Source: Ruminiclostridium cellulolyticum H10
GTDB lineage: Bacteria > Bacillota > Clostridia > Acetivibrionales > DSM-1351
Length of the DNA stretch: 64,000 bases
Direction: 5' to 3'
Assembly: GCF_000022065.1 (NCBI RefSeq)
Contig: NC_011898.1
Location: forward strand, 124,001-188,000
The notes under the pieces were generated by a model that saw nothing but the letters and a program-made list of their open reading frames with translations, was not told the origin of the DNA and did no database searches. The translations under genes and the position numbers were made by a program. Below, in pieces: positions 44,975 to 58,371 of this stretch. How positions within the stretch are numbered: the stretch's first letter is position 1; each line of letters starts with the position of its first letter.

Positions 44975-46759
44975 ATGAAACTTAGGCCGAGAATTTTAAT
45001 CAGGGTTAATGATATTCCATTGAATATCAAATTTCTTATAATATATGTACTTTGTATATTAACACCAATAATAATAATCAACGCGGCATTTCTTGATAAG
45101 TTCTACACAGTCGTCACTCAGAGAGAAGAAAATAATTATCAAATATCCATGCAAAGGGCAAAAAATGATATTAATGCCTTGATAGAGGGCGGTATTGCCG
45201 TCAGCCACTCTATATCTACAGATGCAATCATATATGATTTAATGGACGCCAGATATGAAGATGCAGGGGAGTATTATGATATTTATAGCAGCACTCTAAG
45301 AAACAGACTTTCGATTTATACTGTAGCATATAACTATATTACGAATATAGGATTATATGTAGACAACCCCAGTATAAGAGCCGGAAACACGTATTACTAC
45401 ATTGACCGCAGTGTAAGAAATACAATATGGTACAAGGACTTGTCCGAATCCAATGAACAAGTACTTATCAGGACATATATGGGAAGTTCAAACAGTGTTC
45501 CTATCAGGAGAATACAGTATTTAAGCATACTGAGAAGCTCCAAAAATAACCCCTCTTTAGGCAGCCGTGAAAAGATACTTAAAGTTGATATAAGTCTCGA
45601 AAAGGTATTTACTATTTTCAACCGTGAAAGAGATTATCTGAGTCTATACCTGATTGATCCTCAAAATACCATAGTGTGTTCGACTACAGGCAGATATGGG
45701 CTTAATAACATTGATAAATTGGAAAAACTTAACAGCGAGTCTCTCGGAAAGGAAAATATGATTCTCGAAGCGTACCTTGGGAATTCATCATATTTTAAAG
45801 GCTGGAAGCTCATAGGAGTTACAGACAGAGAGCGTATATCGGATTCTGTGGGGGATACTCTCAGATTTGTACTGATTTTTGCATTTATAAGTGTTCTTAT
45901 TTCATCCCTTCTTATGTACATTATTGTACGATCATATAACTATAGGTTAAGAAAACTTTCCAAACATATGCTGAAATTCAAGGACGGAAAGTTCGAACTG
46001 ATAAATATAAACGAAGGAGAGGATGAAATCGGCGGTGTTATAAGAAACTTTAACCTCATGGCAGCAAGAATAAATACACTTATAAATGACGTTTATAAGC
46101 TTGAACTGCAAAAAAAGAGTCTTGAACTGGAACGGGTAAGGGCGGAAATAAACTTTCTTCAGAGTCAGATGAATCCTCATTTTCTATTTAATACGCTTAA
46201 TGCTATATTAGTAGTCAGCGTAAAAAATAATTATACCGAAATCGTAGATGTTATCAAATACCTGTCAAAGACATTGAGACGTTTATTAAGCTGGAAGGAC
46301 GACTTGGTAACAATCGAAGAAGAACTGTCATTTACAGAAATGTATCTGAAAATAGAAAAATTCCGTTTCTGTGACAAATTCCATTACAACATAAATGTAA
46401 ATGAAACCCTGCTTGACTACCAAATACCTAAAATGAGTCTTCAGCCGTTGGTTGAGAATGCATGTAAACATGGTATCCAGACAATAAAAGAGGTGGGGGT
46501 TATAAATATCAATATCGATATGTGCGAATCAGGTCTCAGGGTAAGCGTCAAGGATAACGGTTCAGGAATTGACCAGTATACATTGAGTGGAATAATAGAT
46601 AATGTTAAAAGCGAAGTTGAACAAAGTACTAGTATAGGTATCAGAAATGTGTACAGACGTTTGAGACTCTACTATGGAGAGAATATTTCTTTTAATATTG
46701 AAAGTTGTATCAATACAGGTACCACAATTTATTTTACAATACCTTTTGAAAAGCTTTAG
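44975..46759 (+). CDS. sensor histidine kinase, YesM type
   Basis: The 594-residue protein has two membrane segments (about 20-42 and 292-315) around an extracellular sensor of about 250 residues. A HAMP-like linker leads to a His_kinase domain with His402 in QMNPHFLFNTLN and an ATPase domain (LVENACKHGI; VKDNGSGID; GIGIRNVYRRL). It probably senses an external sugar or a loaded binding protein. Lying between two response regulators of the same family, it could serve either or both. A GGAGATGAA ribosome site precedes the ATG. Confidence 0.92.
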   Translation: MKLRPRILIRVNDIPLNIKFLIIYVLCILTPIIIINAAFLDKFYTVVTQREENNYQISMQRAKNDINALIEGGIAVSHSISTDAIIYDLMDARYEDAGEYYDIYSSTLRNRLSIYTVAYNYITNIGLYVDNPSIRAGNTYYYIDRSVRNTIWYKDLSESNEQVLIRTYMGSSNSVPIRRIQYLSILRSSKNNPSLGSREKILKVDISLEKVFTIFNRERDYLSLYLIDPQNTIVCSTTGRYGLNNIDKLEKLNSESLGKENMILEAYLGNSSYFKGWKLIGVTDRERISDSVGDTLRFVLIFAFISVLISSLLMYIIVRSYNYRLRKLSKHMLKFKDGKFELININEGEDEIGGVIRNFNLMAARINTLINDVYKLELQKKSLELERVRAEINFLQSQMNPHFLFNTLNAILVVSVKNNYTEIVDVIKYLSKTLRRLLSWKDDLVTIEEELSFTEMYLKIEKFRFCDKFHYNINVNETLLDYQIPKMSLQPLVENACKHGIQTIKEVGVININIDMCESGLRVSVKDNGSGIDQYTLSGIIDNVKSEVEQSTSIGIRNVYRRLRLYYGENISFNIESCINTGTTIYFTIPFEKL

Positions 46760-46829
46760 AGCAAAGAATACAATATTTGGTGTGCGTTTATAGAGATCAT
46801 TATGTAATTTTTATGGAGGAGGCTTTTTA

Positions 46830-48407
46830 ATGTTTAAAGTTTTACTTGTAGATGATGAGCCCATGGCACTTGAAGCACTAAGAATTGTTGCAGATTGGGA
46901 AGAGCTTGGGTTTACCGTTTGCGGTGAATGCAGTAATGGAGATGAGGCATTAAATAAAATTGAAGATATAAAGCCCGACTTAGTGGTAACAGACTTAAAA
47001 ATGCCCGGAATGGACGGACTGGAACTAATAAGGAAGGTTATGGAATGTGTAAATTCGGATATTATATTTATAATTGTAAGCGGCTATGATGAATTCGATT
47101 ATGCAAAAGAGGCTATGCAGTATGGTGTCCGCTATTATGTTTTAAAACCCGTATTTAAGGACGAATTTTCAGAAGTACTTTTAGAAATAGGAAACAAACT
47201 CAAAAAGAAATATCAATTAGGTAAAATGACTATTAATAACATAAGTACGGATATAGGAAGTCTATTGGGAAAATACCTTATTGGAAGCTTAGGTGAAGAT
47301 GAAATTAGGGCCAGAATGCCGGAAAAAATAAGTAAAAGTAAGGCATACTGGTCTTATGTGTGTTTGGGTACACCGCGGGTGTGGGAAACAGTGAATTTCA
47401 AAAACGATGAGATCAGTGAGGACAGCCTCAGTACATTTAAAGAGATGGTGAATACAGTCCTTGAAGGTATATATATTTACCCGATATTAACAAATACAGT
47501 TATTGAAGGTATTGTAATTTGTATTACAAGTGAAATTCAAACGAATAAGATAATAGAAACCCTAAAATCAAGTGTATCTACACTCTTTGGGGAAGGATTC
47601 TATTTAGGAGTAGGAAATACAGTAAATGAACTCTCGGAACTTTCTGAGTCCATGTCTCAGGCTCATAAGGCAATAGACTATAGATTTTTTAGTGCCCCAG
47701 GCAGTATTATCTACTATCAGAACATAAAGGATTTTTCACTAAATTACAGCTTTAAAGGAATTTACAAAATTGAGGACATGTATAAAGCCCTTGACAGCCT
47801 GGATGAAATGAGAATAAAAAAAGCAATTGAAGTAGTTTTTTCGGATTTCCGCAGGGAATATACAGCTCCAGAAATAATCAAAATGTATGTGGTTAACATT
47901 ATATATAAAAGCATATCTATAGTAACCAGCTTAAACGGTAGTACAGACCAAATACCGCTCCTGGACTCAATTACCGCAATTCTTGCAAAAAGTTTGATAA
48001 TAGATGAGATGGAAAACATGGCACATGAGTACTGTTTCAAATTCGTTATCTATGCAAAGAGCTTAAAAGATAAAGCTAAAAATTCAGATATGAAACTTGT
48101 TGATGAATATATAAGGAATAACTACACAAGAAACCTGACAATCAGGGAAATTTCCAAGAAACTTTATATTCATCCCAACTATCTCGGTCATCAAATAAAT
48201 AAGTGGTTTGGATGCAGTTTCAATGAATATCTTCATGGTCTCAGAATGGAAGAAGCAAAAAATCTGATAGAAAATACCAATCTAAAAGTTCACGAAATAG
48301 CTGAAAGAGTCGGATACAGTTCGTATAGCAATTTTCTGGATCAGTTTGTCAAAAGATTCTCCATAAAACCCAGTGATTATAAAATTATGCTAAATAACAA
48401 GAACTAA
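46830..48407 (+). CDS. second YesN-type response regulator
   Basis: The 525-residue protein has the same length and layout as the regulator at 43379: acceptor Asp55 (LVVTDLKMPGMDG) and a C-terminal AraC domain (LTIREISKKLYIHPNYLGHQI; KVHEIAERVGYSSYSNFLDQF). Similarity along the length suggests duplication, with strong divergence in the middle region. TGGAGGAGG precedes the ATG. No second kinase is present. It precedes the second binding-protein gene and may control it. Confidence 0.9.
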   Translation: MFKVLLVDDEPMALEALRIVADWEELGFTVCGECSNGDEALNKIEDIKPDLVVTDLKMPGMDGLELIRKVMECVNSDIIFIIVSGYDEFDYAKEAMQYGVRYYVLKPVFKDEFSEVLLEIGNKLKKKYQLGKMTINNISTDIGSLLGKYLIGSLGEDEIRARMPEKISKSKAYWSYVCLGTPRVWETVNFKNDEISEDSLSTFKEMVNTVLEGIYIYPILTNTVIEGIVICITSEIQTNKIIETLKSSVSTLFGEGFYLGVGNTVNELSELSESMSQAHKAIDYRFFSAPGSIIYYQNIKDFSLNYSFKGIYKIEDMYKALDSLDEMRIKKAIEVVFSDFRREYTAPEIIKMYVVNIIYKSISIVTSLNGSTDQIPLLDSITAILAKSLIIDEMENMAHEYCFKFVIYAKSLKDKAKNSDMKLVDEYIRNNYTRNLTIREISKKLYIHPNYLGHQINKWFGCSFNEYLHGLRMEEAKNLIENTNLKVHEIAERVGYSSYSNFLDQFVKRFSIKPSDYKIMLNNKN

Positions 48408-48439
48408 AATTTTTAGGTACTAAATCTTTATTTTGAAAA

Positions 48440-48468
48440 TTGAATTATGCCACTTAACAACTGATAAT
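48440..48468 (+). promoter_or_regulatory. candidate promoter of the second importer/xylanase operon
   Basis: TTGAAT (48440-48445) and GATAAT (48463-48468) are 17 bases apart, about 68 bases before the binding-protein start. A short inverted repeat (GTAGT and ACTAC, 48476-48488) lies at the expected transcription start. Confidence 0.5.
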
Positions 48469-48535
48469 AGAAGTGTAGTATCACTACTTTCTTATTGTGA
48501 TTCTGCTTATAAAAATAAATTAAGGAGGAGAAAAA

Positions 48536-50239
48536 ATGATGTTAAGAAAGAGAAATTGGCTAGTAGTACTATTAACAGTTTTATTGGCAGTAAGCTTTAC
48601 TTTAACAGGTTGTGGCGGTTCTGATAGCAGCTCTTCTACTTCAACTTCCGGAACAGCAACAGCTACAGGTTCAGCAGCAGGTGAAAAGCTGGATCCTATA
48701 GAGATAAGCTTCTTTATTTCTGATCCAGGTCAGGCTCCGACACCTGATAACAAGATTTACAAGAAAATCAAGGAAGAACTTGGAGTTACTTGTAATTTTG
48801 AGTTTTTAGTAGGTGACAAAAACCAGAAGATAGGAGTTATGATTGCTGGTGGCGAATATCCTGATGTAGTAACTGTTGGATCTGATACAGTTAGTAAATT
48901 TACTGGAGCTGGTGCTTTAGTTCCTTTAGAGGACATTATCGAAAAGAGTGCTCCAAACCTCAAGAAACATTTTGATCCATTTAAGAATAAGGTAAAGGAT
49001 GTTGAAGACGGACATTTTTATGCAATGCCTGGCTACGGTGTATATTATAATGATTTTAGTATAAATGTTAATGAAGGACCTGCTTTCTTTATACAAAAAG
49101 CAGTGTTAAAGGATGCTGGTTACCCGAAGGTTAAAACTCTTGACCAGTACTTCGATCTTATAGAAAAATATAAAGCAAAAAATCCTACAATAGACGGACA
49201 ACCAACAATAGGTTTTGAAATTCTTTCAGAAGGCTGGAGAGATTTCTGCCTCAAGAATCCACCTCAACATCTGATCGGTCATCCAAACGATGGCGGTGTT
49301 GTAGTTAATAGTGAGACTAATACTGCAGAATTCTTCTGGGATAAGGATTATGCAAAGAGATACTATAAGAAAATTAATGAAATTAATGCTAAGGGCTTAC
49401 TTGACCCTGAAACATTTACTATGAACTTTGACCAATATATCGCTAAGCTTTCAAGCGGTAGAGTTCTTGGTATGTTCGACCAGCACTGGAACTTCAATAA
49501 TGCTGAATTAACATTAAAGACTCAGAAGAAGTTTGAAAGAACATATGCTCCATTGCCTTTAGTATTCGACGAAGATACTAGGGATTACTACATGGACAGA
49601 CCTGTTCTCAATGTTAACACAGGTTATGCTATTACAAAGAGTGCAAAAAATCCTGAGAGAATTGTCAAATTCTTCGATGCATTGTTAACAGAAGAATGGC
49701 AGACGATTCTCGGATGGGGAATCAAAGACGAAGACTACAAGGTTGGCGATGACGGCATGTTCTACATGACTCCTGAACAACGTGTAAACTACAATGACCA
49801 GACATGGAGACTTGCAAACATGGCTCACACTCTCTGGTACTATGCTCCTAAGATGGAAGGTACATTTAGCGATGGAAATGCTACAGGCCCCGGCGGACAG
49901 CCAAAAGAATACTATGATGCACTTGACCAGTACGACAAAGATTTCTTTAAGGCTTACGGATATGATCAGCAGTCTGATTTCTTTAGCCCAGCTCCTGAAA
50001 ACAGAATATCATACCCAGCATGGCAGATAGATCTTGTTGACGGTTCACCTGCAAGCATGGCAAACACAAAAGTTGGAGATATTGCAACTAAATATTTACC
50101 AAAGGCAATACTTGCTAAACCAGATAAATTCGACAGTGTATGGGATGAATATGTAAATCAACTCCACAAAGAAGATATTCAAGCTTATGTTGATAGAATA
50201 AATGATCAACTCAAGTGGAGAGCTGAGAACTGGAAGTAA
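48536..50239 (+). CDS. second ABC importer solute-binding lipoprotein
   Basis: The 567-residue protein has a signal peptide with lipobox LTGC (Cys26), a Ser/Thr-rich linker and a large binding domain. It differs from the first binding protein in sequence, so it probably binds another oligosaccharide. A strong AAGGAGGAG ribosome site precedes two adjacent ATG codons. Codon use is regular and biased to A/T-ending forms, as expected for a highly expressed gene. A hairpin without a T run separates it from the permeases. Confidence 0.88.
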   Translation: MMLRKRNWLVVLLTVLLAVSFTLTGCGGSDSSSSTSTSGTATATGSAAGEKLDPIEISFFISDPGQAPTPDNKIYKKIKEELGVTCNFEFLVGDKNQKIGVMIAGGEYPDVVTVGSDTVSKFTGAGALVPLEDIIEKSAPNLKKHFDPFKNKVKDVEDGHFYAMPGYGVYYNDFSINVNEGPAFFIQKAVLKDAGYPKVKTLDQYFDLIEKYKAKNPTIDGQPTIGFEILSEGWRDFCLKNPPQHLIGHPNDGGVVVNSETNTAEFFWDKDYAKRYYKKINEINAKGLLDPETFTMNFDQYIAKLSSGRVLGMFDQHWNFNNAELTLKTQKKFERTYAPLPLVFDEDTRDYYMDRPVLNVNTGYAITKSAKNPERIVKFFDALLTEEWQTILGWGIKDEDYKVGDDGMFYMTPEQRVNYNDQTWRLANMAHTLWYYAPKMEGTFSDGNATGPGGQPKEYYDALDQYDKDFFKAYGYDQQSDFFSPAPENRISYPAWQIDLVDGSPASMANTKVGDIATKYLPKAILAKPDKFDSVWDEYVNQLHKEDIQAYVDRINDQLKWRAENWK

Positions 50240-50252
50240 CAGATAGTTAAAG

Positions 50253-50284
50253 TCCATTGGAGCATAAGCATATGCTCCAATGGA
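50253..50284 (+). other. hairpin between binding-protein and permease genes, no T run
   Basis: TCCATTGGAGCATA pairs perfectly with TATGCTCCAATGGA around AGCA. The following bases (TATTTAAAAAA) do not form a U tract. It likely protects the upstream mRNA 3' end so that binding protein exceeds permease. Confidence 0.7.
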
Positions 50285-50324
50285 TATTTAAAAAATCCAA
50301 CGACTTGATTTACTGGGAGGCAGT

Positions 50325-51296
50325 ATGGCTAATAATGTAACAGCTTTAGCTGATAATAAACTACAAGGCAAGAAAAGGACGGGACATAAAATAACCTGGA
50401 ACACGCTTGTAAAGCAAAAGCAGCTTATATTTATGTCCGTACCGATGCTCATTTATGTTTTAATATTTTCATATGTACCGATTTGGGGCTGGCTCATGGC
50501 TTTCCAGAATTATAAACCGGCAAAGGGCTTTTTTGAACAAAAGTGGGTTGGTCTCCAAAATTTTAAGTATCTTTTAAGAGATGATAATTTCATAAGAGAT
50601 TTTAGAAATACAATTTGCATGAGCTTTATAAACCTGGTACTAAGCTATGTTACAGCAATAGTACTTGCATTACTTTTAAATGAAATTAAAAATGTGTTCT
50701 TCAAGAGAACTGTTCAGACTATATCTTATTTACCACACTTTTTGTCTTGGGTAATTGTAACAGGTATAGTGGCTACTTGCCTTTCAACTGAGGGCGGTAT
50801 TGTAAACATAGTACTGGTGAAGTTAGGTATAATTAATTCCCCAATAAACTGGTTAAGTGAAGGAAAGTATTTCTGGGGAATTGTAGGTGCCACCAATGTA
50901 TGGAAAGAGCTTGGATGGAATACAATAATTTACCTTGGTGCGATAACTGCCATCGATCCTGCCTTATACGAGGCGGCGGATTTGGATGGAGCCGGAAGAT
51001 TCAAGAAAATGCAGCATGTTACACTTCCGGGAATTAAAGCTACCTTTGTAGTACTTCTGATAATGTCTATAGGTCATGTTATGGAAGCGGGTTTTGAAAT
51101 TCAGTACCTGTTAGGAAAAGGACCTGTTTTGGATTGGTCTGAAACTATAGATATTTATGTCATCAAGTATGGTATTAACCAGTTCAATTATTCGCTTGCA
51201 ACGGCAGCAGGTATATTTAAGAGTGTAATCGCAATTATTATGCTGTTCCTTGCCAATAATGTTGCTAAGAGATTAGGCGAAGAAAGGCTTATCTAA
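50325..51296 (+). CDS. ABC importer permease, LplB type (second system)
   Basis: The 323-residue protein has six predicted membrane segments and the coupling loop EAADLDGAGRFKKMQHVTLPGIK. It is the counterpart of the permease at 38607. CTGGGAGG precedes the ATG. It works with the next gene and the lipoprotein at 48536. Confidence 0.9.
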   Translation: MANNVTALADNKLQGKKRTGHKITWNTLVKQKQLIFMSVPMLIYVLIFSYVPIWGWLMAFQNYKPAKGFFEQKWVGLQNFKYLLRDDNFIRDFRNTICMSFINLVLSYVTAIVLALLLNEIKNVFFKRTVQTISYLPHFLSWVIVTGIVATCLSTEGGIVNIVLVKLGIINSPINWLSEGKYFWGIVGATNVWKELGWNTIIYLGAITAIDPALYEAADLDGAGRFKKMQHVTLPGIKATFVVLLIMSIGHVMEAGFEIQYLLGKGPVLDWSETIDIYVIKYGINQFNYSLATAAGIFKSVIAIIMLFLANNVAKRLGEERLI

Positions 51297-51305
51297 GGAG
51301 GTACT

Positions 51306-52220
51306 ATGATTAATCGACGAAAACCCGTAAGGATAGGAGATGCAGTTTTTAACACTTTTAATTTTGTCTTCATGGTTTTACTTATGATTGTAACTCTCTA
51401 TCCATTTTTAAATACACTTGCAATATCTTTTAACAATGGAGTTGATACTTTAAGGGGCGGAATATACCTTTGGCCTAGAGAATTTTCATTTCAAAATTAT
51501 AAGGCTATATTCATAGGAGGTAACGTATTTCATGCGTTTTTGGTATCAGTAGAAAGAACAGTAATTTCTACAGTGCTAAATCTATTCCTTACAACAATGC
51601 TTTCCTTTACGCTAAGCAGAAAGGAATATGTATTCAGAAAGCCTATAACAATAGTGTTTGTATTAACAATGTACTTTAATGCGGGTATAATACCGAACTA
51701 CTTCCTAATAAAGAATTTGCATTTGTTGAACAGCTTCTGGGTATATGTTTTGCCATCATTAATAGCAGCATTTAACATGATTGTTATTAGAACCTTTATT
51801 ATAGGTATACCTGAAAGCTTTGTTGAATCTGCAAGAATAGATGGAGCAGGTGATTTCAGAATATTTATACAGATAATCTTTCCTTTATGTAAACCAGTAC
51901 TGGCTACAATTGCACTATTCGTTGCAGTTGGTGCATGGAATACATGGTTTGATACCTTCCTGTATTGTTCATCAAAGCAGAACCTTAGTACGTTACAATA
52001 TGAGTTGATGAAGCTGTTGAGTTCGACACAGAACTTTAATGCAAATCCTGCTTTGGCAGCAGGTGTTGGTGCTAATTCGCAAACTGCAGATACTATGGTT
52101 ACGTCCTTATCTATTAGGGCTGCTATAACAATAGTAGCAGCTGTTCCGATAATTATTGTGTATCCATTCCTGCAAAGATACTTCGTTGTAGGTTTAAATG
52201 TTGGTGGAGTTAAAGAATAA
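51306..52220 (+). CDS. ABC importer permease, YtcP type (second system)
   Basis: The 304-residue protein has six membrane segments and the coupling loop ESARIDGAGDFRIFIQIIFPLCKP, ending YFVVGLNVGGVKE. TAAGGAGG precedes the ATG 9 bases after the previous gene. The xylanase gene follows 25 bases later, so transport and cleavage are in one operon. Confidence 0.9.
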   Translation: MINRRKPVRIGDAVFNTFNFVFMVLLMIVTLYPFLNTLAISFNNGVDTLRGGIYLWPREFSFQNYKAIFIGGNVFHAFLVSVERTVISTVLNLFLTTMLSFTLSRKEYVFRKPITIVFVLTMYFNAGIIPNYFLIKNLHLLNSFWVYVLPSLIAAFNMIVIRTFIIGIPESFVESARIDGAGDFRIFIQIIFPLCKPVLATIALFVAVGAWNTWFDTFLYCSSKQNLSTLQYELMKLLSSTQNFNANPALAAGVGANSQTADTMVTSLSIRAAITIVAAVPIIIVYPFLQRYFVVGLNVGGVKE

Positions 52221-52245
52221 TCCGTTTTCTGGAAGGGGAATTGTA

Positions 52246-53484
52246 ATGGGTATAATAAATGACAACAAGTATAGCCATCGAATTGTAACAAAGACAGCTA
52301 AACTTTCCGGATTGGACGGCAGTGTACTAAAAAATACAGAAGTTGTTGTTCAGCAGACCAGGCACAAATTTCTTTTTGGATGTGCACAATTTGATGCGAT
52401 TCCTTATGTAAACAATGAATTTAAGGGCGAAGAAAAAGAACGTGCAGAACAACGATTTGACAAGTTTATTGATTTGTTTAACTACGCAACCCTACCTTTT
52501 TATTGGGCATTTTATGAATCTGTAAAAGGCCAGCCTATGATAAAGGAAACAAAGAAGGCAGCCGAATGGCTAGTTTCAAACGGGCTTCTTCTAAAGGGGC
52601 ATACACTGTGCTGGCATACTATTACAGCACCTTGGCTGCTTGATATGACAAATGAAGAAATACTTATGGCTCAGATGAAGCGTATAAACCGTGATGTTTC
52701 AGAGTTCGAAGGCTTGATAGATATTTGGGACGCAATAAATGAAGTTGTTATAATGCCTGTTTTTGATAAATATGATAATGGAATTACAAGGATTTGCAAA
52801 GAGCTTGGACGTATAAAACTGGTTAGTAAAGTGTTTAGTGAAGCAAAAAAAGCAAATCCAAGTGCCACGTTGTTAATAAACGATTTTAATACTTCTGAAT
52901 CCTATGCGATTCTGTTGGAAGGACTTATTGAGGCAGGGGTACCTATCGATGCCATCGGAATACAGTCTCATATGCACCAGGGGTACTGGGGTGTGGAAAA
53001 GACTTTGGAGGTACTCGAAAGGTTTTCCAGGTTCAATCTTCCGCTTCACTTTACAGAAAATACTTTGGTTTCAGGACAGTTGATACCGCCTGAAATTGAA
53101 GACCTGAATGATTATCAAGTAAAGGAATGGCCTTCGACAGTTGCGGGTGAGGACAGACAAGCCAGAGAAGTTATATCCCATTATAAGACTCTTTTGGCGA
53201 ATCCAAAGGTTGAATCCATTACTTGGTGGGATTTTGCAGATGGAGCTTGGCTGGGTGCACCATCAGGATTTATTACTGTTGATAATAGGGTTAAACCTGC
53301 ATACGATGAACTACACAAACTTATAAAAGGTGAGTGGTGGCTGAAACCGACTAAGTATATGACTAATGAAAATGGAGAAATAACTATTTCGGGATTCTTT
53401 GGTGATTATGAGGTTTCTTGCCAGGGAAAAAGGATTGGTTTTACTTTTGATAGTTCAAACGATACTGTCAAACTAAAAATTTAA
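52246..53484 (+). CDS. intracellular endo-1,4-beta-xylanase, family GH10
   Basis: The 412-residue enzyme has the GH10 acid/base Glu166 in WDAINE and nucleophile Glu271 in HFTEN; GHTLCWH is the usual substrate-site segment. There is no signal peptide, dockerin or carbohydrate-binding module, so it acts on imported oligosaccharides rather than on xylan or in a cellulosome. The start at 52246 has GGAAGGGG before it; an ATG at 52198 would overlap the permease. A C-terminal tail beyond the barrel (about 365-412) looks beta-rich. Confidence 0.92.
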   Translation: MGIINDNKYSHRIVTKTAKLSGLDGSVLKNTEVVVQQTRHKFLFGCAQFDAIPYVNNEFKGEEKERAEQRFDKFIDLFNYATLPFYWAFYESVKGQPMIKETKKAAEWLVSNGLLLKGHTLCWHTITAPWLLDMTNEEILMAQMKRINRDVSEFEGLIDIWDAINEVVIMPVFDKYDNGITRICKELGRIKLVSKVFSEAKKANPSATLLINDFNTSESYAILLEGLIEAGVPIDAIGIQSHMHQGYWGVEKTLEVLERFSRFNLPLHFTENTLVSGQLIPPEIEDLNDYQVKEWPSTVAGEDRQAREVISHYKTLLANPKVESITWWDFADGAWLGAPSGFITVDNRVKPAYDELHKLIKGEWWLKPTKYMTNENGEITISGFFGDYEVSCQGKRIGFTFDSSNDTVKLKI

Positions 53485-53505
53485 GATTACTAGTGTACTA
53501 CAGTG

Positions 53506-53564
53506 AAATATTACCGGACGATTGACCTTCTCAAACTTCGATTTTGTCCGGTAATATTTTTTTA
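53506..53564 (+). terminator. terminator after the xylanase gene
   Basis: AATATTACCGGAC pairs with GTCCGGTAATATT around a loop of about 26 nt, followed by TTTTTTT. Confidence 0.9.
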
Positions 53565-53652
53565 TTAGGATTCAATATTTAAATCTTTGCACATACTATA
53601 TTTTATAAAACTGGTTATTCTGCTGCAAACCAAAACCGTAAAAGGAATGTGA

Positions 53653-56751
<3,099 letters not shown>

Positions 56752-56852
56752 AATAGTTATATAAACCGGGTTTATGCGGGCCGGGTATTGGTGTCAGTTT
56801 AGCCATACCCGGCTTGAAATGCATATAAATAGAAATTGAAGAAATAGGATTT

Positions 56853-58319
56853 TTGAAAAGGGTGAAAACTATAAAAGAATATAACTTACCAATATACAAT
56901 TATTTAAGGAAATATGCAAAAGAAGATATAAATGTATTCCATATGCCGGGCCACAAGCTCTCGAGGGGCATCCCCCGTGAACTTTCCGACGATGTTCTCA
57001 AGCTCGACGTAACAGAGATTGATGGAACAGATAACCTCCATTACCCCGAGGGAATAATAAAAGAGGCTCAGGAGCTTGCTGCAAGGGCCTTTGGAGCTGA
57101 CCGTACTTTTTTTCTTGTAAATGGCTCAACCTGTGGGATTCAGGCTGCTATTATGAGTGTTTGCACCAGGGGACAAAAAATAATAATAGGAAGAGATTCG
57201 CATAAATCCGTAGTATCGGGGCTTATTTTGTCTGGGGCAAAACCGATATTTGTATATCCGGAATACAATAGTAAGTTTGGAATACATGAGGGTATAACAG
57301 CACAAAGTATTGAGAATGCCCTTAGTATGAACCCTGATGCAGCAGCCGTACTGATAACCAGACCCAATTACTATGGAATATGCAGTGACATTAAAAATAT
57401 AGCAGATACAGTACATTCTTACGGAAAACCATTAATAGTAGATGAGGCACATGGAGCACATCTATCATTTAGTCCATTGCTGCCTCCTTCTGCAAACCAA
57501 TACAACGCAGATGTTGTTATACAAAGTGCTCATAAAACACTACCTGCTGTAACACAAGGTGCATATTTGCACCTTAATGGACCACTGATTGACATTGATA
57601 AAATCCTATTTAATTTAGCCATGCTCCAAACTTCAAGTCCTTCATATATTGTAATGACATATCTGGATATTGCAAGAGAGCTTATGCAAACGGAAGGTAT
57701 ACAAAGACTCAAGTATTTACTGGACGAAATTAATATTTTCAACGGCAGGGTATCTGAAATTGGCGGTTATAAGGTTTTATCAGGTAAATACTTGGGTATT
57801 AATACAATACAGGATCCTACAAGACTTGTTCTAAATGTAAGTAGACTTGGCATAAGCGGATTCCAGGCAGAAGCAACACTCAGAGCAGAGCTGTCTACCC
57901 AGGTAGAAATGGCTGATTATGAAAACATTGTTTTAATTACAACAATAGCGGATAAAAGGCGGTCTTTCGAGAGGCTATATGAAAGTTTGTCAAAGCTGGC
58001 TCAAATACCTTTTGATAAAGACTGCATACAACAAATGGAAAAGAAGCGAGAATTTGGAGAAATACAAAAACCGTCAGATGGTTTCTCGGTATTAAGCCCA
58101 TATGAAGCCTATGCTGCACAAAAGGAGCAAAAGGAATTAAAATCCTGCTTGGGAAGGATCTGTGCAGGAGTAATCACTCCGTATCCTCCGGGTATTCCGA
58201 TTTTGTATCCGGGAGAAATTATAGACGGTGAAAAGATAAGTTACATAGAATATATTATTGACTTGGGCGGAACGGTTAATGGTGTTGGCAATAATAATAG
58301 TGTCCAAGTTGTGAAATAA
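56853..58319 (+). CDS. Orn/Lys/Arg decarboxylase family protein (YaaO-like)
   Basis: The 488-residue protein is a fold-type I PLP enzyme: VDEAHGAHLSF binds the cofactor and Lys228 in SAHKTLPA forms the Schiff base. The C-terminal segment GVITPYPPGIPILYPGE is a family hallmark. It lacks the N-terminal receiver-like wing of the large inducible decarboxylases. In Bacillus the related yaaO gene also lies before tmk. Substrate could be arginine, lysine or ornithine. The start is uncertain: TTG at 56853 or GTG at 56862. Confidence 0.85.
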   Translation: MKRVKTIKEYNLPIYNYLRKYAKEDINVFHMPGHKLSRGIPRELSDDVLKLDVTEIDGTDNLHYPEGIIKEAQELAARAFGADRTFFLVNGSTCGIQAAIMSVCTRGQKIIIGRDSHKSVVSGLILSGAKPIFVYPEYNSKFGIHEGITAQSIENALSMNPDAAAVLITRPNYYGICSDIKNIADTVHSYGKPLIVDEAHGAHLSFSPLLPPSANQYNADVVIQSAHKTLPAVTQGAYLHLNGPLIDIDKILFNLAMLQTSSPSYIVMTYLDIARELMQTEGIQRLKYLLDEINIFNGRVSEIGGYKVLSGKYLGINTIQDPTRLVLNVSRLGISGFQAEATLRAELSTQVEMADYENIVLITTIADKRRSFERLYESLSKLAQIPFDKDCIQQMEKKREFGEIQKPSDGFSVLSPYEAYAAQKEQKELKSCLGRICAGVITPYPPGIPILYPGEIIDGEKISYIEYIIDLGGTVNGVGNNNSVQVVK

Positions 58320-58321
58320 TG

Positions 58322-58330
58322 TGTTATAAT
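58322..58330 (+). promoter_or_regulatory. extended -10 promoter of the tmk operon
   Basis: TGTTATAAT lies 3 bases after the decarboxylase stop and 42 bases before tmk. Confidence 0.5.
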
Positions 58331-58371
58331 TTTCTTAACAGACAAACGATAAGGCAGTTGGAGGCTAAATA

